A DNA stretch of 64,000 nt from Effrenium voratum. Taxonomy: Eukaryota > Sar > Dinophyceae > Suessiales > Symbiodiniaceae. Position 1 is the stretch's first letter, and every line of letters starts with the position of its first letter. Of this stretch, positions 52,101-63,423 are shown one piece after another. The DNA lies in assembly GCA_963377175.1 (NCBI GenBank), contig CAUJNA010003318.1:315001-379000 (forward strand). Reading direction: 5' to 3'. The notes beneath the pieces are model-generated. The model saw nothing but the letters and a program-made list of their open reading frames with translations. It had not been told where the DNA came from and ran no database searches. Position numbers and translations under genes: made by a program.

Positions 52101-55100
52101 TTTAACACGGCAAACCGCCCTTGCACGGAAAATAGTTGCAGTAGCCGGTGAGCCAGCTGTTATTGACCGGGTGTGCGAAGCTCAGGAATTGAGCTTTGGA
52201 GGAAGCAGCACGGTAGCCTGCCCAGTGCAGGTGCCGACAGCCAGGCCCAACCGGAGGGCCGCTGAGAGCATATACCCCCCAGAGCCAAACCTCCTCTTTG
52301 GATTCCCTGGAGAGTCGTGACAAGTTCTCCTTTGGTTTCTTGCCTAAGCCCTGCTTCGCATCAGATTCCCGGGTTTGAGGCCTGTTGAACACCTGAGGCC
52401 AATGAGCGATTTTTGCCAGGGTCCACGCCCTCACTCCAAACGCCAACTGCTTCCAGCAAACAGAAGTGTTGCCACGGTCTGGGGCGCTTTCGTGCTCGCG
52501 GGTAACATCAGGTAGCTATCGTGTCGTGATTTTTGCTCACGTTTTGGGCTTGAAGGTGCTTCAGCGGCAGCAATTTGTTTGCAGATGTTCCACTAGCCTT
52601 ATGCCGCCACATGGTACGCACTGAATGGCTCTGACAGGATCACGAGAGATATCTCTCCAGAACACTGCGGAGACTGATGGACAGGCTGGCGTGTAGATGG
52701 GCCAGCGGGTTCGGCTAGCGTTCAGGATGCGAAAGGTAGAAACCTTTCTTGGAGCCAGGCCGTAGTTCCTTTCCATCGAGGCTTTGGCTTATAAGGATTT
52801 GCTTGGTCTATTTGTGCATCTGGCCCATTTGATCTTCAGACTGCATGTTTTGGCCCGGCTGGCTTGAAAGGAGGAAGCGCCGTTCGCTTTGGGAAAGCAC
52901 CTGGCGCTGTGAACCAGTCAGCCATGGCTGCGATGCTCACAAGGATGTTTATTCCCTCTCCCACTTGGCTCTCAACCACGAAAGGAAGTTCCCTTTTCAG
53001 AACTCACAGACAATTCCTTCCTTCCTGTCAAAATGGAACAAGCGGAGGTACAGGTGGTGCCCCCGAAAACGCTCTGCTTCCCCAAAACGGGCGAGGCTAC
53101 AGCCCGGAGCGGCCAGGCACTTGGACGGCAAGCTTCTGCCGGAGGAGTCTGCGGCCTTGTTGAAGGTCACAGGCGTTAGTGAGCGCTTGGAGGACCAAGT
53201 TCAGGGGTCCGACGGTGTCAACAGATGGCTTGAAACATCGCCTAGTGGCCTATAGGCCTGTAGGTAAGCTCCCTCAGTAAGCGATGATGTTTTCATGGAA
53301 ATATGGAGCATCCTGAATCCTGTTCATTTCTTGACCGGGCGGTCAAAAGCAACCATAGTTGATCATTTGACCGAAAGGAAATAGGAAATCAAAGGGCTGG
53401 GTAGGTTTCAATTTGGTCAAGATCCTCTAATTAACGCCTGGGAGGGCAGACTCCTTAAGAAACACTGTCGTGGAAAAATGCGGACAAATTGTTTCAGGCC
53501 ACTTTCTCGCTTAAGATGATAAAATATTAGAGTAGTCATGTGTGTTTTGTATATATTGGGCTGACTGAGTTTGCACAAGCATGTTGAGAAACGGGCCGGC
53601 CATGTTGCATGCATCATGCACACATTGCAGCTCACGAAGCGCCGCAAACACTGAAAGTTGATCTTAGTGGGGTCCTGTTTGGAACTGCTTCAGTGAAGGA
53701 GTTGCAGCAAAAACAAGGCGATGGGGCTAGTCGAAGCTGAGTGCGTGGTACGCTAACAGGAGCGCAAGAAGTATTTGCGACGCTGGCAGCAACGCTTGCA
53801 GCAGCTCAGCGAGTGGCTTTCGGAGAACGGGGACTTGCTGGAGAACTGGAGCCTTGGGTTGCGGACTTGGAGTTAGGCCCGGATTCTCACAATGGAGAGC
53901 CCTCAAGCTTCAAACTCACTCTCATCTCCAAAGCCCGGAGTTCCTTTTCAGTTCTTCAACAAGAGCAATGCTTTCCGAAAGCGTCGGAACGTGTTCAGCA
54001 GCGTGCGGTAGCCTCTTGCTCAACTCTCGTGTTGGGGCCCGCAATTCTGGCTTGGCGGCTGGGTCATACAGAGCTACAGCGTGGTTTCGAAAGGGCTCTT
54101 CCCCCTTCCTCAAATAGAAGCACCTTCCATGCAGGAAGCATGCTTTGGCATAATTCCAGCAGTCAAGCAGACATGTTTTCTTTTTCACCTTTGCCAGGTA
54201 TCACAGTTTTAAATTGGTAAAGTATATTAAACTCTAGTATTGGTGAAATGGCGGAACGTTTCGTGTATTCTCTCGCCGCCATATCCGGAGGAAGGGAGTG
54301 GTCATTCTTGCAAAGGCCAGAGCGCACATCACTTCCATGTCACCCTGCCGTTCATTGCTCGGCCCCCCCTCCAAATCAAGCATACGTCTCCAAGCTGAGC
54401 TCGTTGCCAACTCGTCAAAAGCTCTCTTCATGCAGGAGGGCTTAGGGGGGAGTTCCACATCATCCCAAAATGTTAGGCATTTCCACAGCCGAGCGCTTGC
54501 ATCAGGAAAAGGTTGCGCTTTGCTCGTTGGGGACAATTGCACATTTGTACATGCGCGATTTGGCAATGTGCAACATGTTTTTCTTTGCCTTAGCCAACTG
54601 CACACTGTACGCACGGTGCCTGCAGGTCACACACCTCTAGGCCTCAAAAGCAGGCAAACGCGGCCGCAGCAAATAGGGCTTGCATAGCTAAGGACAAAAT
54701 TCTCCACGGAGGAGCCTTGCACTTTCTTTCAGCCGCGTGTGACCCCCTGAAATGTGAGGCCCGCATGGGCCAGCCATGCGGGAGGTGAAGAGCAAGGCAC
54801 AGTGGTAGCCATGGCTGCGCCTTATCAAGAGGGCCTTTCTAGGACCCTCCTTGCCTACATTTACAACGAACAAGTTCTCAGGAAGCCCGAAGTCCAGATT
54901 GCATGGGGCTTTGGAGCCTCTTGCGAGCCGGGGATTTGTAGTGTTGATCAATTTGTAAAGGTGTTCATGTGTGCTTGCATGTGAGCATGTGCAGTTTCGA
55001 GGACGCCCGAAGTACTAATTCTTTCCAAATGAATGTGAGGTGCTCCGGCATTTGAATGGATTTGGAAGGGACGAGATTGAAACCTTGGATCAATGATGAT

Positions 55101-55480
55101 CAAAGTAGTTCGCTTTCCTGATTGGTTTTGTCCCAGGTTCAGTTGTATGGAGTCGCATTGGGAAGGAATATGCCAGCATGCAATTGACGCAATGCTGGCA
55201 GATGGGACCTAAACAACATGGTGCAAAGGCCGCCATATGAGTTTCTAAGTCGCAGTGGTGCCTCAGTTGTGCTGGTCTCCTAGGCCTATTTGGCCGGTGG
55301 CCAGCGTGTTTTTGGAATAAACAAAGGGCTGTGGGTGTTTGTGGCCAGCCGCTGTGTGGTGTTCGCTGACGTGCAGGAGCCGCATCTCATGGCGTGGCTG
55401 GCCAACCAGCGCCTGCGCTTTCTGGCCATACCCTCGCAGATCTCCACCAAGGAGCTGTCGCAACTCCAGGCGCGTGACTC
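37150..55480 (+). CDS. Large spliced gene of helicase-associated (HA)-like repeats, scattered exons
   Basis: Short GC3-rich exons on + encode two alternating motifs. 'W..R...F' helices: 37150-37257 (VRVGRLAAFVERWNHLPRW), 39496-39549 (MDWSDRCSLLARFQ), 42389-42436 (MDWSQGCKELEEWLQ), perhaps 47317-47368 (WMQHCRQIEQL), 49238-49418, 53760-53860 (WQQRLQQLSEWLSENGDL). 'LA.W..(Q)R....G.L...Q...L' helices: 38655-38785 (ALSDQDLQLLQAVPLMAERM), 40923-41100 (FRSGKLSEEQIEALEKVPGM), 45006-45110 (GNLTELQVQQLRAGRGM), 48665-48765 (TLSAAQRAALERIPQL), 49238-49418 (HWLAKNKRQYTSGRLSAL), 53103-53200 (LDGKLLPEESAALLKVTGV), 55377-55480 (HLMAWLANQR). Several have AG|...CAG|GT edges. HA repeats occur in long algal proteins of unknown role. 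One gene or several is not resolved; the exon list is incomplete. Confidence 0.4.
39880..40275. repeat. GA-rich simple repeat
   Basis: GAGAGAGA and AAAGAGAAAG tracts over about 400 bp inside an apparent intron. Ser/Leu-rich minus-strand frames here are artefacts. Confidence 0.9.
42684..42760. repeat. GCTTGCCT-type simple repeat
   Basis: GCTTGCCTGCCTGTTTGCCT and related TTGC/CTGC units. Confidence 0.8.
43723..43870. repeat. Degenerate telomere-like (CCCTAAA)n sequence
   Basis: Scattered CCCTAAA / CCTAAAC units, best at 43818-43832 (GCCCTAAACCCTAAACC). CCCTAAA is the plant-type telomere repeat, also reported in dinoflagellates. Interstitial and decayed here. Confidence 0.6.
46113..46260 (+). 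pseudogene. Pentatricopeptide repeat (PPR) fragment
   Basis: LQAKVQPEVISYNATMRACG then KGGEWQRGLGMM is a PPR unit of the kind very common in dinoflagellates. The preceding unit (QWQKALVM) is in another frame, so an indel separates them. PPR proteins bind organelle RNA. It lies within an HA-gene intron and looks like a dead fragment or isolated exon. Confidence 0.6.
46652..46684. repeat. (TC)n microsatellite
   Basis: CTCTCTCTCTCTCT run of about 25 nt. Confidence 0.9.
50282..50295 (+). other. Possible dinoflagellate spliced-leader relic
   Basis: CATTTTGGCTCAAG matches 14 of 14 bases at the 3' end of the known dinoflagellate spliced leader (…GCCATTTTGGCTCAAG). Such relics mark mRNAs copied back into the genome. 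A more diverged candidate (AGCCATGTTTGGCTCATG) is at 51643-51660. A chance 14-mer match is possible but unlikely. Confidence 0.45.
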
Positions 55481-56404
55481 CAAGAGGATCTCCACTCCTT
55501 CGACTTGGCAGTTAACCAAAGAATTGATGGCGGTTGGGGGCTTTGAGGCTCGCGCCATGAACCTGATTTCTGTTTTCTTACGGTCTGAGGGAACTGTTGC
55601 AGAACTTGGGGCATTGCCGTCGGCAACATGCCGAGGATGGTGAAGATAGTTCCTTTCACCATGGTCAGTACGCCGAGCCTGAACTCAACGATCAACGATA
55701 GTCGAATTGGAACTCTTGCTTGAGATTAGGAGCTTCCCGTTGCTGCGCTTAACGCAAAAAACAGATGCGTGCTGGGGCTTTTCAGTGGGGTTGGCGGCGG
55801 CCAGAGCCAGCTGCCATTTGGTTAAGGAGCTTTTACAGCAAAATCAGATTTGCTGCGATTTGCCAACACAAAGTGGGGAGCTCGAGATCCTGCATTGTTG
55901 CGGCACGCTCTGGCCGTACATTTCCTTGGCCTTTGAATCCGGCGCCGCCTCGACTCGAAAGTAGGGCCTCCCTTTCAGAACTCAATAGCTGTAGCCCTCA
56001 CAAGGCTTTGAGAAGCCTAAGGTACTGCAAGCAATGCAAGCAGTTTTCGTCAGCTTTCCGCGTGGATTTGTTCCCGAGGCGCTCCCAGGCTTTGAGAGCT
56101 ATTGGATGAAGTGGCTGAAGCTAAAGGAGAGATGCTCGCATTGCCCACGAGCTTGGGAAGCGCACGAGCTTGAAAAGGGTGTGGGTCCTTTTGTAGGCAA
56201 CAACTCTTTGGTTGGCTTTGCAGGTAGCCAGTTGGGCTTCCTCCCAATGGGGGGTCGCAAGACTGAAGAATTTGATCGGTCATTATGGGGTTTTACATCC
56301 GTTGCATCCTTAGTGTGGCTGTTCAAGCGTGAAAATGTGCGAGCAGCGCACTTGGACGGTTTGTTGTTTCCTTTTGGGCCCCAAACCGGTAACCCTTGAA
56401 TCTA
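55481..56404. other. Host DNA without a recognised gene
   Basis: No domain seen. It may hold 3' exons of the HA-like gene or the 5' LTR of the retroelement that follows; I could not define an LTR edge. Confidence 0.35.
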
Positions 56405-56438
56405 TAGGTTATCAGCCGTAGGCCCCTAGCTCTAAGCA

Positions 56439-57146
56439 ATGGACGGTTCCCTTGTGCCAGTTGATGGATCCAACATGCCTGTGGATGCTGTCGGAGCTAG
56501 CTCCGATAACGCCACCGGCGGCGGTGCGCGAATGTTCGCGCCAAGCGCCAATGCGCAGTATAACCGCACCCTGATGAATTCCCTTCAACTATACAATGCC
56601 GCAATCTTTGCTTTTGGGAATGATGCAGCCATTAGGTCTGAAGCCGAAGCCCTGCATCAAGCAGCTGTCACGCATTTGCAAGCGGAAAACCGTGAGGAGC
56701 TCCGTGTCGCACAGAATCAGCTGCATGCACACTACGCTGAGTGTGCGCAAGCCCAGTCGCATAGAATTCGTGAATACGAACAGCGAGTGAGCGATGAGTT
56801 CATCCAAGAAGTGAACTTCGCTGAAGCTAGGATAAGCCAAGTGTGTGAGGAAAATGCCCAAGCATCGCATGAAGTGGAAACGAGACATAAAACAGCTGAG
56901 TTTAGGCAAGCCATTGAATCCATCCTGGCGGAGGCCCAGCAGCTCCTTCATGAGCAAGCCGCCAAACACGCCGATGACACAGCCCGTGTCGAAGCGAAAA
57001 ACGCCAGGATGATTGACATGATGGCCCACCAAAACGGGCTTCTGCAGGACGAGCTCGATGAGCTGAAGAAGTATCAGAAGCAACACGACCTCCGCGAGGA
57101 TGGATCGAAGCCAAAAGGGGTACCAAGAGAGGCTAAAAGACACTAA
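56439..57146 (+). CDS. Copia gag N-terminal coiled-coil region
   Basis: 235 codons. After a short Gly/Ala-rich start, residues about 60-225 are Ala/Gln/Glu-rich heptads (HQAAVTHLQAENREELRVAQ), a long coiled coil like the N-terminus of dinoflagellate copia-type polyproteins. The last nine codons and stop lie in the left terminal inverted repeat of the insert, so the natural frame was cut there. The flank beyond the insert (59513 on) opens with GDTREDSPELMTDDM in a coding-like frame, consistent with interrupted gag. Confidence 0.5.
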   Translation: MDGSLVPVDGSNMPVDAVGASSDNATGGGARMFAPSANAQYNRTLMNSLQLYNAAIFAFGNDAAIRSEAEALHQAAVTHLQAENREELRVAQNQLHAHYAECAQAQSHRIREYEQRVSDEFIQEVNFAEARISQVCEENAQASHEVETRHKTAEFRQAIESILAEAQQLLHEQAAKHADDTARVEAKNARMIDMMAHQNGLLQDELDELKKYQKQHDLREDGSKPKGVPREAKRH

Positions 57147-59512
57147 ACTACATAGTTTAGAGCCCGAGGCGCTAATGTATATCGCTTTTGTGTTTGAGCC
57201 GGTCGAGTAACAAATCTTGGGATCCTGCAGATGGCGCCAAAGGGTCGTTATTCGGCGACTGGGCGTATTGGATGGGCCAGCCGGGTTCCCAAAAATAGCA
57301 GCCGAGGCGCGGCGCAATGACAGTTTAAGCCGCAATCGGCTGCGCCGACGCAAGATGACGTCATGCAATTTGCAAGGCCAAGCTCTTGTCAAGCTGGATC
57401 TATCCTTGTAGAGAACCCAGTGTCGTATAGGGCGCACCGAGTTCAGTTGCATGAGTGCAAAGCTGTGAGCGCAAGCGGGCAACGCAAGTATTCCTTTAAA
57501 CTGCAACCTTGGCAGCCAACAAGGTCAAGGGAGGTTAGCTCGCACACCTGCCCTGATAGCTTGTGTCCGAAAAAGGAAGCCCTGGGGTCAATCCACACAA
57601 TCCTAAGAAAGAATGGCGCGGACATTCTAAACATTTCTAAAGCAACTCGCCCGCCTCATTTGCCTTTAGCTGGTAAGGGCCCGAAAGTGGTTGGGGGCCG
57701 TTTCGGCACAGCCATTGTCCGCAATGCGTTTCCTCTTTTCCCACTCTTATCAAGGTACTCGTAAAGGCTTAGGTTCTTTGACTATTGACGCCAGAGCCAA
57801 AAGTTATCAACTCTCGCATTGTTTTCTTGGATAGCGCTCAGGCCGTCGGCGCTTTTTCTAATTGCCTTCCACTCTCGCTCTGCGAAAAGGCGCAGCTCAA
57901 TACAAGGGATTGCTACACAATTCCCGGTTACACATTTGCTCACGATTTGAAATCGGTTTCACAGCCATTTGAGGTTTTCAAAGGGTTCGAAGTTTCAACT
58001 CCAAACCCCTCATGGTTGCGTGGACAGGTCTTAGTCGCGTTGAAGCATTTGCGCAAATTCGGGTCGAACGAACGTAAGAGTGGAAGGCTTTAAAGGGTTA
58101 ACTTGGACACGCGCACGAACGTCTTTTGGGGGGTCGTGCGCCGTTTTTAGCAAATGGCCGCGAAATGGCCGTGAACCCGGGGGCACCAACAGAATGGCCA
58201 CGAAATTCCGCGAATATCCGTAAATCGGCCGCGAGACCCCCGCAGCTGGCCGTGAAATGTTTTGTGTAAACAAACGAAAATGCGAATTCCAAGGTTCACG
58301 AAAGTTCACGCAAGTTCACGCCAAAACACCGTAGTTTAGAGTCTTTTTCACGCAAGTTCACGCAAGTTCACGCGAAAACCATTAAAAGCCGAAAAACAGA
58401 ATCGGGGGTCGGCAGTCCTGAAATTTCACAAGTTCACGCCCAAAATCGGCCAGCCACAATCCCAGAGATGGCCAATGAACCTTGAGAGCTTGAGGCGCAA
58501 GAGCCACGTGAACTTGCCGCTAGAAGTTTGTGAAGCGCGCCTGGGACGAGCGCTGCAAGCCACTGATGACGAAGGGTGCGCTTGTGACCGACTGGAAGAA
58601 GTGGAAATTGACGGCTTTGGCTTCTTTTCCGGGCTTTAGTGGAAGCTCCATGCAGGCAATCTTGCCAATCGCATCGTTCCGGAACGCGGAACGGCGGCGC
58701 GCAAGCCCCTAAAAATCGTTCGCACGAGTTCAGACAGGTCTGAATTGACCACCGGCTAGACAGTGTGGAGTTCTGTCTGGATTTCTTTTGGCCGTGAAAT
58801 GGCTGCGAAACCGGGATTTCGTGAATGCGGACATGCAATTCCACAAGTGGACGTGGAACACTCGCGAGGCGCCGAAATGCCTGTAAAACCACTTTCTCAA
58901 GGTCAAGAGACGAATCGCCACCCAGTAGCGTGATCAACTGAATGTCCAAGGTTGTCAATACTGTTCCCTAGCATCATGCGTGCCACAAGCGCAGACAAAA
59001 ACGCGTCACATATTAGGGGCTTTGTAGATGCGTTCTGAAAGTCTTTTCCTGCAAGGGCCCTGTGACAAGGACTGACGTCTTCTTGGGCACGGCGCGACAA
59101 AACAAAATTCGAACACTTAGGGTTTCCCCTTCTCGTTTTGGGCCCCGTGAGTTCCCCCGCTGCGCACACTATGTGTTCCCAAACCCTTGGCACACATAGG
59201 GGAACCCCTCGGAATCCCTCTTGGCAGATTGCACATGCTAACGGTGAACTCACATTGACTGTTTGCGCAGCCATACACGAACTTTTTACCCAATGCGTCT
59301 TGAGCCAGGAAATCACACGTTGAAGCCGGCGCATGCCCAGGGCAAAGCTGCCCTGAACTGCTTTTCTATGGGGCATCGCGATGCAAATGGGGCCCGCCCG
59401 CGGTCGCAAATATCACGAAACCAGCAATCATGAGAACTTTCAAAACAGCCCGATATACATTAGAGTCTCTTTTGCGAAGGCGAAAATTAGAGTCTTTTAG
59501 CCTCTCTTGGTA
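57121..59512. mobile_element. 2.39-kb insert with terminal inverted repeats
   Basis: TACCAAGAGAGGCTAAAAGA (57121 on) recurs inverted at 59487-59512; 25 of 26 bases match over the repeat. A second 13-bp inverted match, CTAATGTATATCG, lies at nearly equal distance inside (57172-57184 and 59451-59463). No transposase was recognised, so a non-autonomous DNA transposon is most likely. A clear target-site duplication is not seen. Alternatively these are purine-rich 3' ends of two opposed LTR elements. Confidence 0.6.
58285..58440. repeat. AAGTTCACGC tandem repeats
   Basis: At least seven copies of (A)AGTTCACGC in clusters, preceded by a region rich in GGCCGTGAA / GGCCGCGA words (58140-58260). Internal to the TIR-flanked insert. 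Confidence 0.75.
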
Positions 59513-59621
59513 GGTGATACCCGAGAGGATTCACCAGAGTTGATGACCGATGACATGAAATCAGCTCGGTCCCAAAGGTCAATGTTGGACCCGTTGTCCA
59601 TTTCAATATGCGAAGGAAAAG

Positions 59622-60718
59622 TTGAGGTCGCTTGTTGCCTATGACGGTTATGAGGTTGAATACACCCCCAGCGTAATTCCAACTGCCGAAAGTGATGCAC
59701 TGCCAGCAGATGCTCGCGATCCGCAAGGACCAGCTGAAAAGCCATCAGGTAGCAGCCGATCCCCGGTAAAAACAAGTGCACCGGCTCCGCCCCTGCAATT
59801 CTCTCAGCAGGGTGGCAAGCCCCCTGGCGGTCCGCCACCTGATGATGATGGCGATGGCGAAGGTGATGAAGACGAAGGTGATGGCCTCGGGCCTAACCTC
59901 GGTCAAGAAGCCTTCGCCAAAATGTTGATGAAGTTAGTGAAAGGCCACACGAACGACGAAAAGCCCAGAACCCGCGAAAGCGAGACGTTGCGATTCAAGG
60001 AGATGCCAACTCCTGAAACGTACCGTGAATGGAAGACATCGGTTCGTGAGGATGTCCGCGCTGCATCTGATCGTCCAGACGAGGCTTGGCCTTGGATCAT
60101 GGAAGTTTGGTCTGACCGCGAGGACAAGAAGAAGCTGTTGGAAGAGCTCGGTGAACCGGGAAAATTCGTGACTCTAGACACGAAGATTCTCGCAGCGCTC
60201 ACGCGTTCAGCGAAAGGTGATCTGGCTCAGCGAATCCTGACAGCAAAGGAAGAATGCGCCAAGGAGGGAAAGGCCATGAGAGGAAGGCAGGTCTTGTTTA
60301 TGTTTGACCAATATTTCAAGACCAGTGAACAAGCCGGAAACCTCTACTCCTTGGAGGACCTGTTGCGCGTCTCGCGACACGGCGAAGGAATCATTGATCT
60401 CAAGCGTTTCCTAAACGCTTGGGATTCTGTGATCGCCGGCATGAAAAGGCCGCCAGAAGAAAAGGTGTTGAAAGACATCCTGCTTCGCCAAGTGAGAAGC
60501 TGCCCTCTGTTGCGGTACGACATCGACACATATGATCGTTGCCGTGATGATGATCCCAACAAGTCGTACGATTTCCTAATGCGTTGCGTGAGGAATCTAA
60601 TCGAGAGGGACAGGCTTCGCGAGAACCGAGAGCGCGTGTCCAAAGTCAATGCGAGTAAAGCCCCGACGCCCAAGGCTGGTGCCGCCGCCCCTGAAAAGAG
60701 GGACCCCAAGAAAAAGAG
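59622..60718 (+). CDS. Copia gag (capsid region)
   Basis: The open frame before the frame change encodes an acidic linker (DDDGDGEGDEDEGDG) and then a helical capsid-like region (FKEMPTPETYREWKTSVRED ... QVLFMFDQYFKT). ATG is absent at 59622; the frame continues from upstream, so this is an internal part of gag. Near 60700-60718 (AAGAAAAAGAGC) the coding frame moves by -1 into the pol frame. Confidence 0.65.
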
Positions 60719-63418
60719 CGCACCTATACTAAGCCGAAGGACACCGAGGAAAAGTACTGCTTTGATTTCCAGAAGGGCTCGTGCACGAGGGGGGCAAATT
60801 GCCCTTACGCGCACCGCAAGGAGCCGCGAGGACGCTCCGCGACCTGTGGCAGGCCGAGTTCCCCCAAAGGCAATAAGGGAGAGAAAGCACCGTGCTCTTT
60901 CTTTGCCCAAGGGAAGTGCACTAGAGGTGACAAATGCAAGTTTAGCCATGCCTCCACGGGCGGCAAATCAGCCGCCGCGGCATCGAGCAACGAGGCCAAT
61001 GCCAATCCTGCGGCTAAGAAGCGTGCAAACTCACCTAAGCCTAAGCCCAAGGCCAAAGCCGCTGCAGTCTGCGCTAGGTACGCCATGTTCGCAAAGCCGA
61101 TCAATCCGATTGGAGTGTCATTTGACACTAATGCTCATGTGCACGAGATCCCCGCCGAAGGCGATGGTTTCAAGCTCGAGTATGAGGAACGGCAGTACAA
61201 TAGGATGTTTCCGGGTGCAAAGGACTGCCCTCGGCCGACCAAAGGGACGAACAAGGCAGCACACAAGGCCGCGAACCAGTTGAATGCCGTAATCAAAGCC
61301 ATTGAGAATGGAGCCCAGCCCGCTTGTGGTTTCATGTGTGATGTGGAATCCGATTCCATCTCAAGCCTATCGTGTGATGAGTGCCTGAGAATTGCCATGC
61401 CGCCTCACGATGTTCGCAAGGATGTCGAAGCGCCAAGGGCAGCCACCCCCGCCCCAAAGGGAAAGGACGTGTGGCTTATTGCTTCCGGTAGTGACCTCAT
61501 CAGCAAAGCTGCCCTGAGGAATGCGTCCAAGGCAATTCGAAAACAGGCTCCTCAGCCTATTCGCCTTGTGACTGCAAACGGAAACATCACTGCTTCCGAA
61601 ATCGCCGACATCAATGTCGATGCATTGTGTGAGCCAGCTCAGCCTTACATCCTTGAGGGCTCTCCTGCAGTGCTGTCGTTGGGGGTGAAGTGCCTGGATC
61701 AAGGATACTCCTTTCATTGGGAGTCCGGGAAGGCGCCAACCATGGTTCGCCCTGATGGTGCTCTGATCCAGCTCAAGGTTGGCGGTCATGTGCCATACAT
61801 GGATTCTAGTTGCGAAGCTGAGCCATCGTTGAGTGCAGTAGCAGCATCCAAGCCAGCGCCTGCACCGGTTCATGACGAAGGCATCGACGAAGGTGATGAT
61901 CCCGACAATGAAGTTGAGCGGTTTGTGAGATCCCGCAAAGAGCAAGACCTGGTCGCCGAAGCAAGTACCAAAGAGCACCTGTTTGCACACTATCCGAAGA
62001 ATCCCTTTTGCCGCACTTGCCAACGTGCCAAGATGCTTGCCCCATATGCAAGATCGAAAGGCGGGCAGGGAAGGCTCGAGACGAAAGCGTTTGGAGATCA
62101 CATCATTGCTGATCATGTGATTCTCAAGGCCAACATCGAGCAAGGTATCAAAGGTGAATGGTGTGCTCTTGTGATCAAGGACGTGCATACGCAGTTCAGG
62201 TACGTTTATCCGTCGACCAGCAAAAGCACGGAGCAATCCGTTGCAGGGATCCAGCATTTCATTTCCGGTAGGGATGAGGTTGAGGTTCTCTACACCGATA
62301 ACTCCCGGGAATTGAAAGCCGCAATAGAGCAGTTGGGGTACCGTCATCAGACCTCCATTGAATATGTTGATTCTTCCAAATCTTTCGTGGAAAGGGAAAT
62401 CAGACATCTGTTGGAGGGAGCACGTGCGAATCTTGTTCAGTCAGGGTTCCCACTGTCGATGTGGCCATTTGCAATCCAGCACAATGCAGTTGCAACCAAC
62501 ATCCTGCCGCAGTTGAACGGAAACGATTCGCCATGGTACCTCAGGTTTCACAAGACCTTTGATGAAGCTGAGATACCTTTCGGAGCAAAGGTACTGTTCT
62601 GGAACAACCCGGCACGAGCTGACAATCAGGCAGGCAAGACTTCGCCAACATCAAATGAAGGCGTGTTTCTTGGGTACCACATTCAGCCTGGGTTCGCATG
62701 GAAAGGTGAGTTCCTTGTTGCAAAGCTAGAAGGGCTCGATTACCATATCGAACATGCGTCCCTCACCGTACAGCGAACAAAGCGCATTGAGCTTCCGACT
62801 GATGAGTTCATCTTTCCGATGAGGTTGTTGAAAGACCCTGCATCTAATCCACCTGTTGCTGATGCCAAAGCACGAAGTGATCCTGTGCCGTTGGAGCGTG
62901 GGCAAGCCCACATCGACAAACCTGCCGCATCGGAGAAATCCGAAGCGAAGATCAAGCCTGTCGTGCCTGACAAAGGCGGTGCATTCGACCCAAGCAGAAT
63001 GCCTGATGGGTCACCAGTACCCGATTGCCATGTGTGGGATGGGGTTCGGCTCGTCCGTAGGAAGGCCGGATCCAAAAGGCCTCCCGATATCCCGTCCGAC
63101 ATGTGGGTCATGCTCGGCAGCCAGGACCGAAAGGCCCAGCTCCGTGCAGATGCCAAGAAGGCTGTGCTCGAGACAACAGTCTCATCGGAGGCCAGATCCG
63201 AGCACCCTGAAGCCGCATCGAGTGCAAAGCCAACCAGCGCCGCCCGCGAGGGCGAGCCGACAATGCCTGTGATCCGGCAAGCGCCTGCGATGTCCGTTCT
63301 TCCGGAACGCAACAAGTCAGCAAAGGAGCCGCATCGCCCGCAATTGCGTGAGTTGGTCAAAGAGCAAATCAAGAAAGTCGAATTTGATGTTGCTCTTGAA
63401 CTGTTCAGTGAGTCGTAG
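60716..63418 (+). CDS. Copia CCCH fingers, protease remnant and integrase
   Basis: Two CCCH zinc fingers (60758-60814 and 60893-60949: CFDFQKGSCTRGANCPYAH and CSFFAQGKCTRGDKCKFSH) replace the usual CCHC knuckle. A protease-like region has LIASGSDLIS where an Asp-Ser/Thr-Gly site is expected; Asp appears to be Ala. HYPKNPFCRTCQRAKM is the pre-integrase zinc motif. The rve integrase core has ADHVI, YTDNSREL and FVEREIR (D, D, E). A linker follows, then TAG at 63416 where related proteins read on into reverse transcriptase. Confidence 0.7.
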   Translation, partial: ERTYTKPKDTEEKYCFDFQKGSCTRGANCPYAHRKEPRGRSATCGRPSSPKGNKGEKAPCSFFAQGKCTRGDKCKFSHASTGGKSAAAASSNEANANPAAKKRANSPKPKPKAKAAAVCARYAMFAKPINPIGVSFDTNAHVHEIPAEGDGFKLEYEERQYNRMFPGAKDCPRPTKGTNKAAHKAANQLNAVIKAIENGAQPACGFMCDVESDSISSLSCDECLRIAMPPHDVRKDVEAPRAATPAPKGKDVWLIASGSDLISKAALRNASKAIRKQAPQPIRLVTANGNITASEIADINVDALCEPAQPYILEGSPAVLSLGVKCLDQGYSFHWESGKAPTMVRPDGALIQLKVGGHVPYMDSSCEAEPSLSAVAASKPAPAPVHDEGIDEGDDPDNEVERFVRSRKEQDLVAEASTKEHLFAHYPKNPFCRTCQRAKMLAPYARSKGGQGRLETKAFGDHIIADHVILKANIEQGIKGEWCALVIKDVHTQFRYVYPSTSKSTEQSVAGIQHFISGRDEVEVLYTDNSRELKAAIEQLGYRHQTSIEYVDSSKSFVEREIRHLLEGARANLVQSGFPLSMWPFAIQHNAVATNILPQLNGNDSPWYLRFHKTFDEAEIPFGAKVLFWNNPARADNQAGKTSPTSNEGVFLGYHIQPGFAWKGEFLVAKLEGLDYHIEHASLTVQRTKRIELPTDEFIFPMRLLKDPASNPPVADAKARSDPVPLERGQAHIDKPAASEKSEAKIKPVVPDKGGAFDPSRMPDGSPVPDCHVWDGVRLVRRKAGSKRPPDIPSDMWVMLGSQDRKAQLRADAKKAVLETTVSSEARSEHPEAASSAKPTSAAREGEPTMPVIRQAPAMSVLPERNKSAKEPHRPQLRELVKEQIKKVEFDVALELFSES

Positions 63419-63423
63419 CCAGA

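Noticed and set aside
59497..59838. Minus-strand frame ending at the inverted repeat
   Set aside because: Lies wholly antisense to the copia gag; similarity of its end to the 56439 frame is explained by the shared 26-bp repeat.
60700..60720. Programmed -1 frameshift site between gag and pol
   Set aside because: GAAAAAG in the zero frame does not form a standard X-XXY-YYZ slippery heptamer, and the element has other lesions; a plain indel is more likely.
61367..62407. 346-codon minus-strand frame
   Set aside because: Antisense of the copia integrase, which carries clear motifs on the plus strand.
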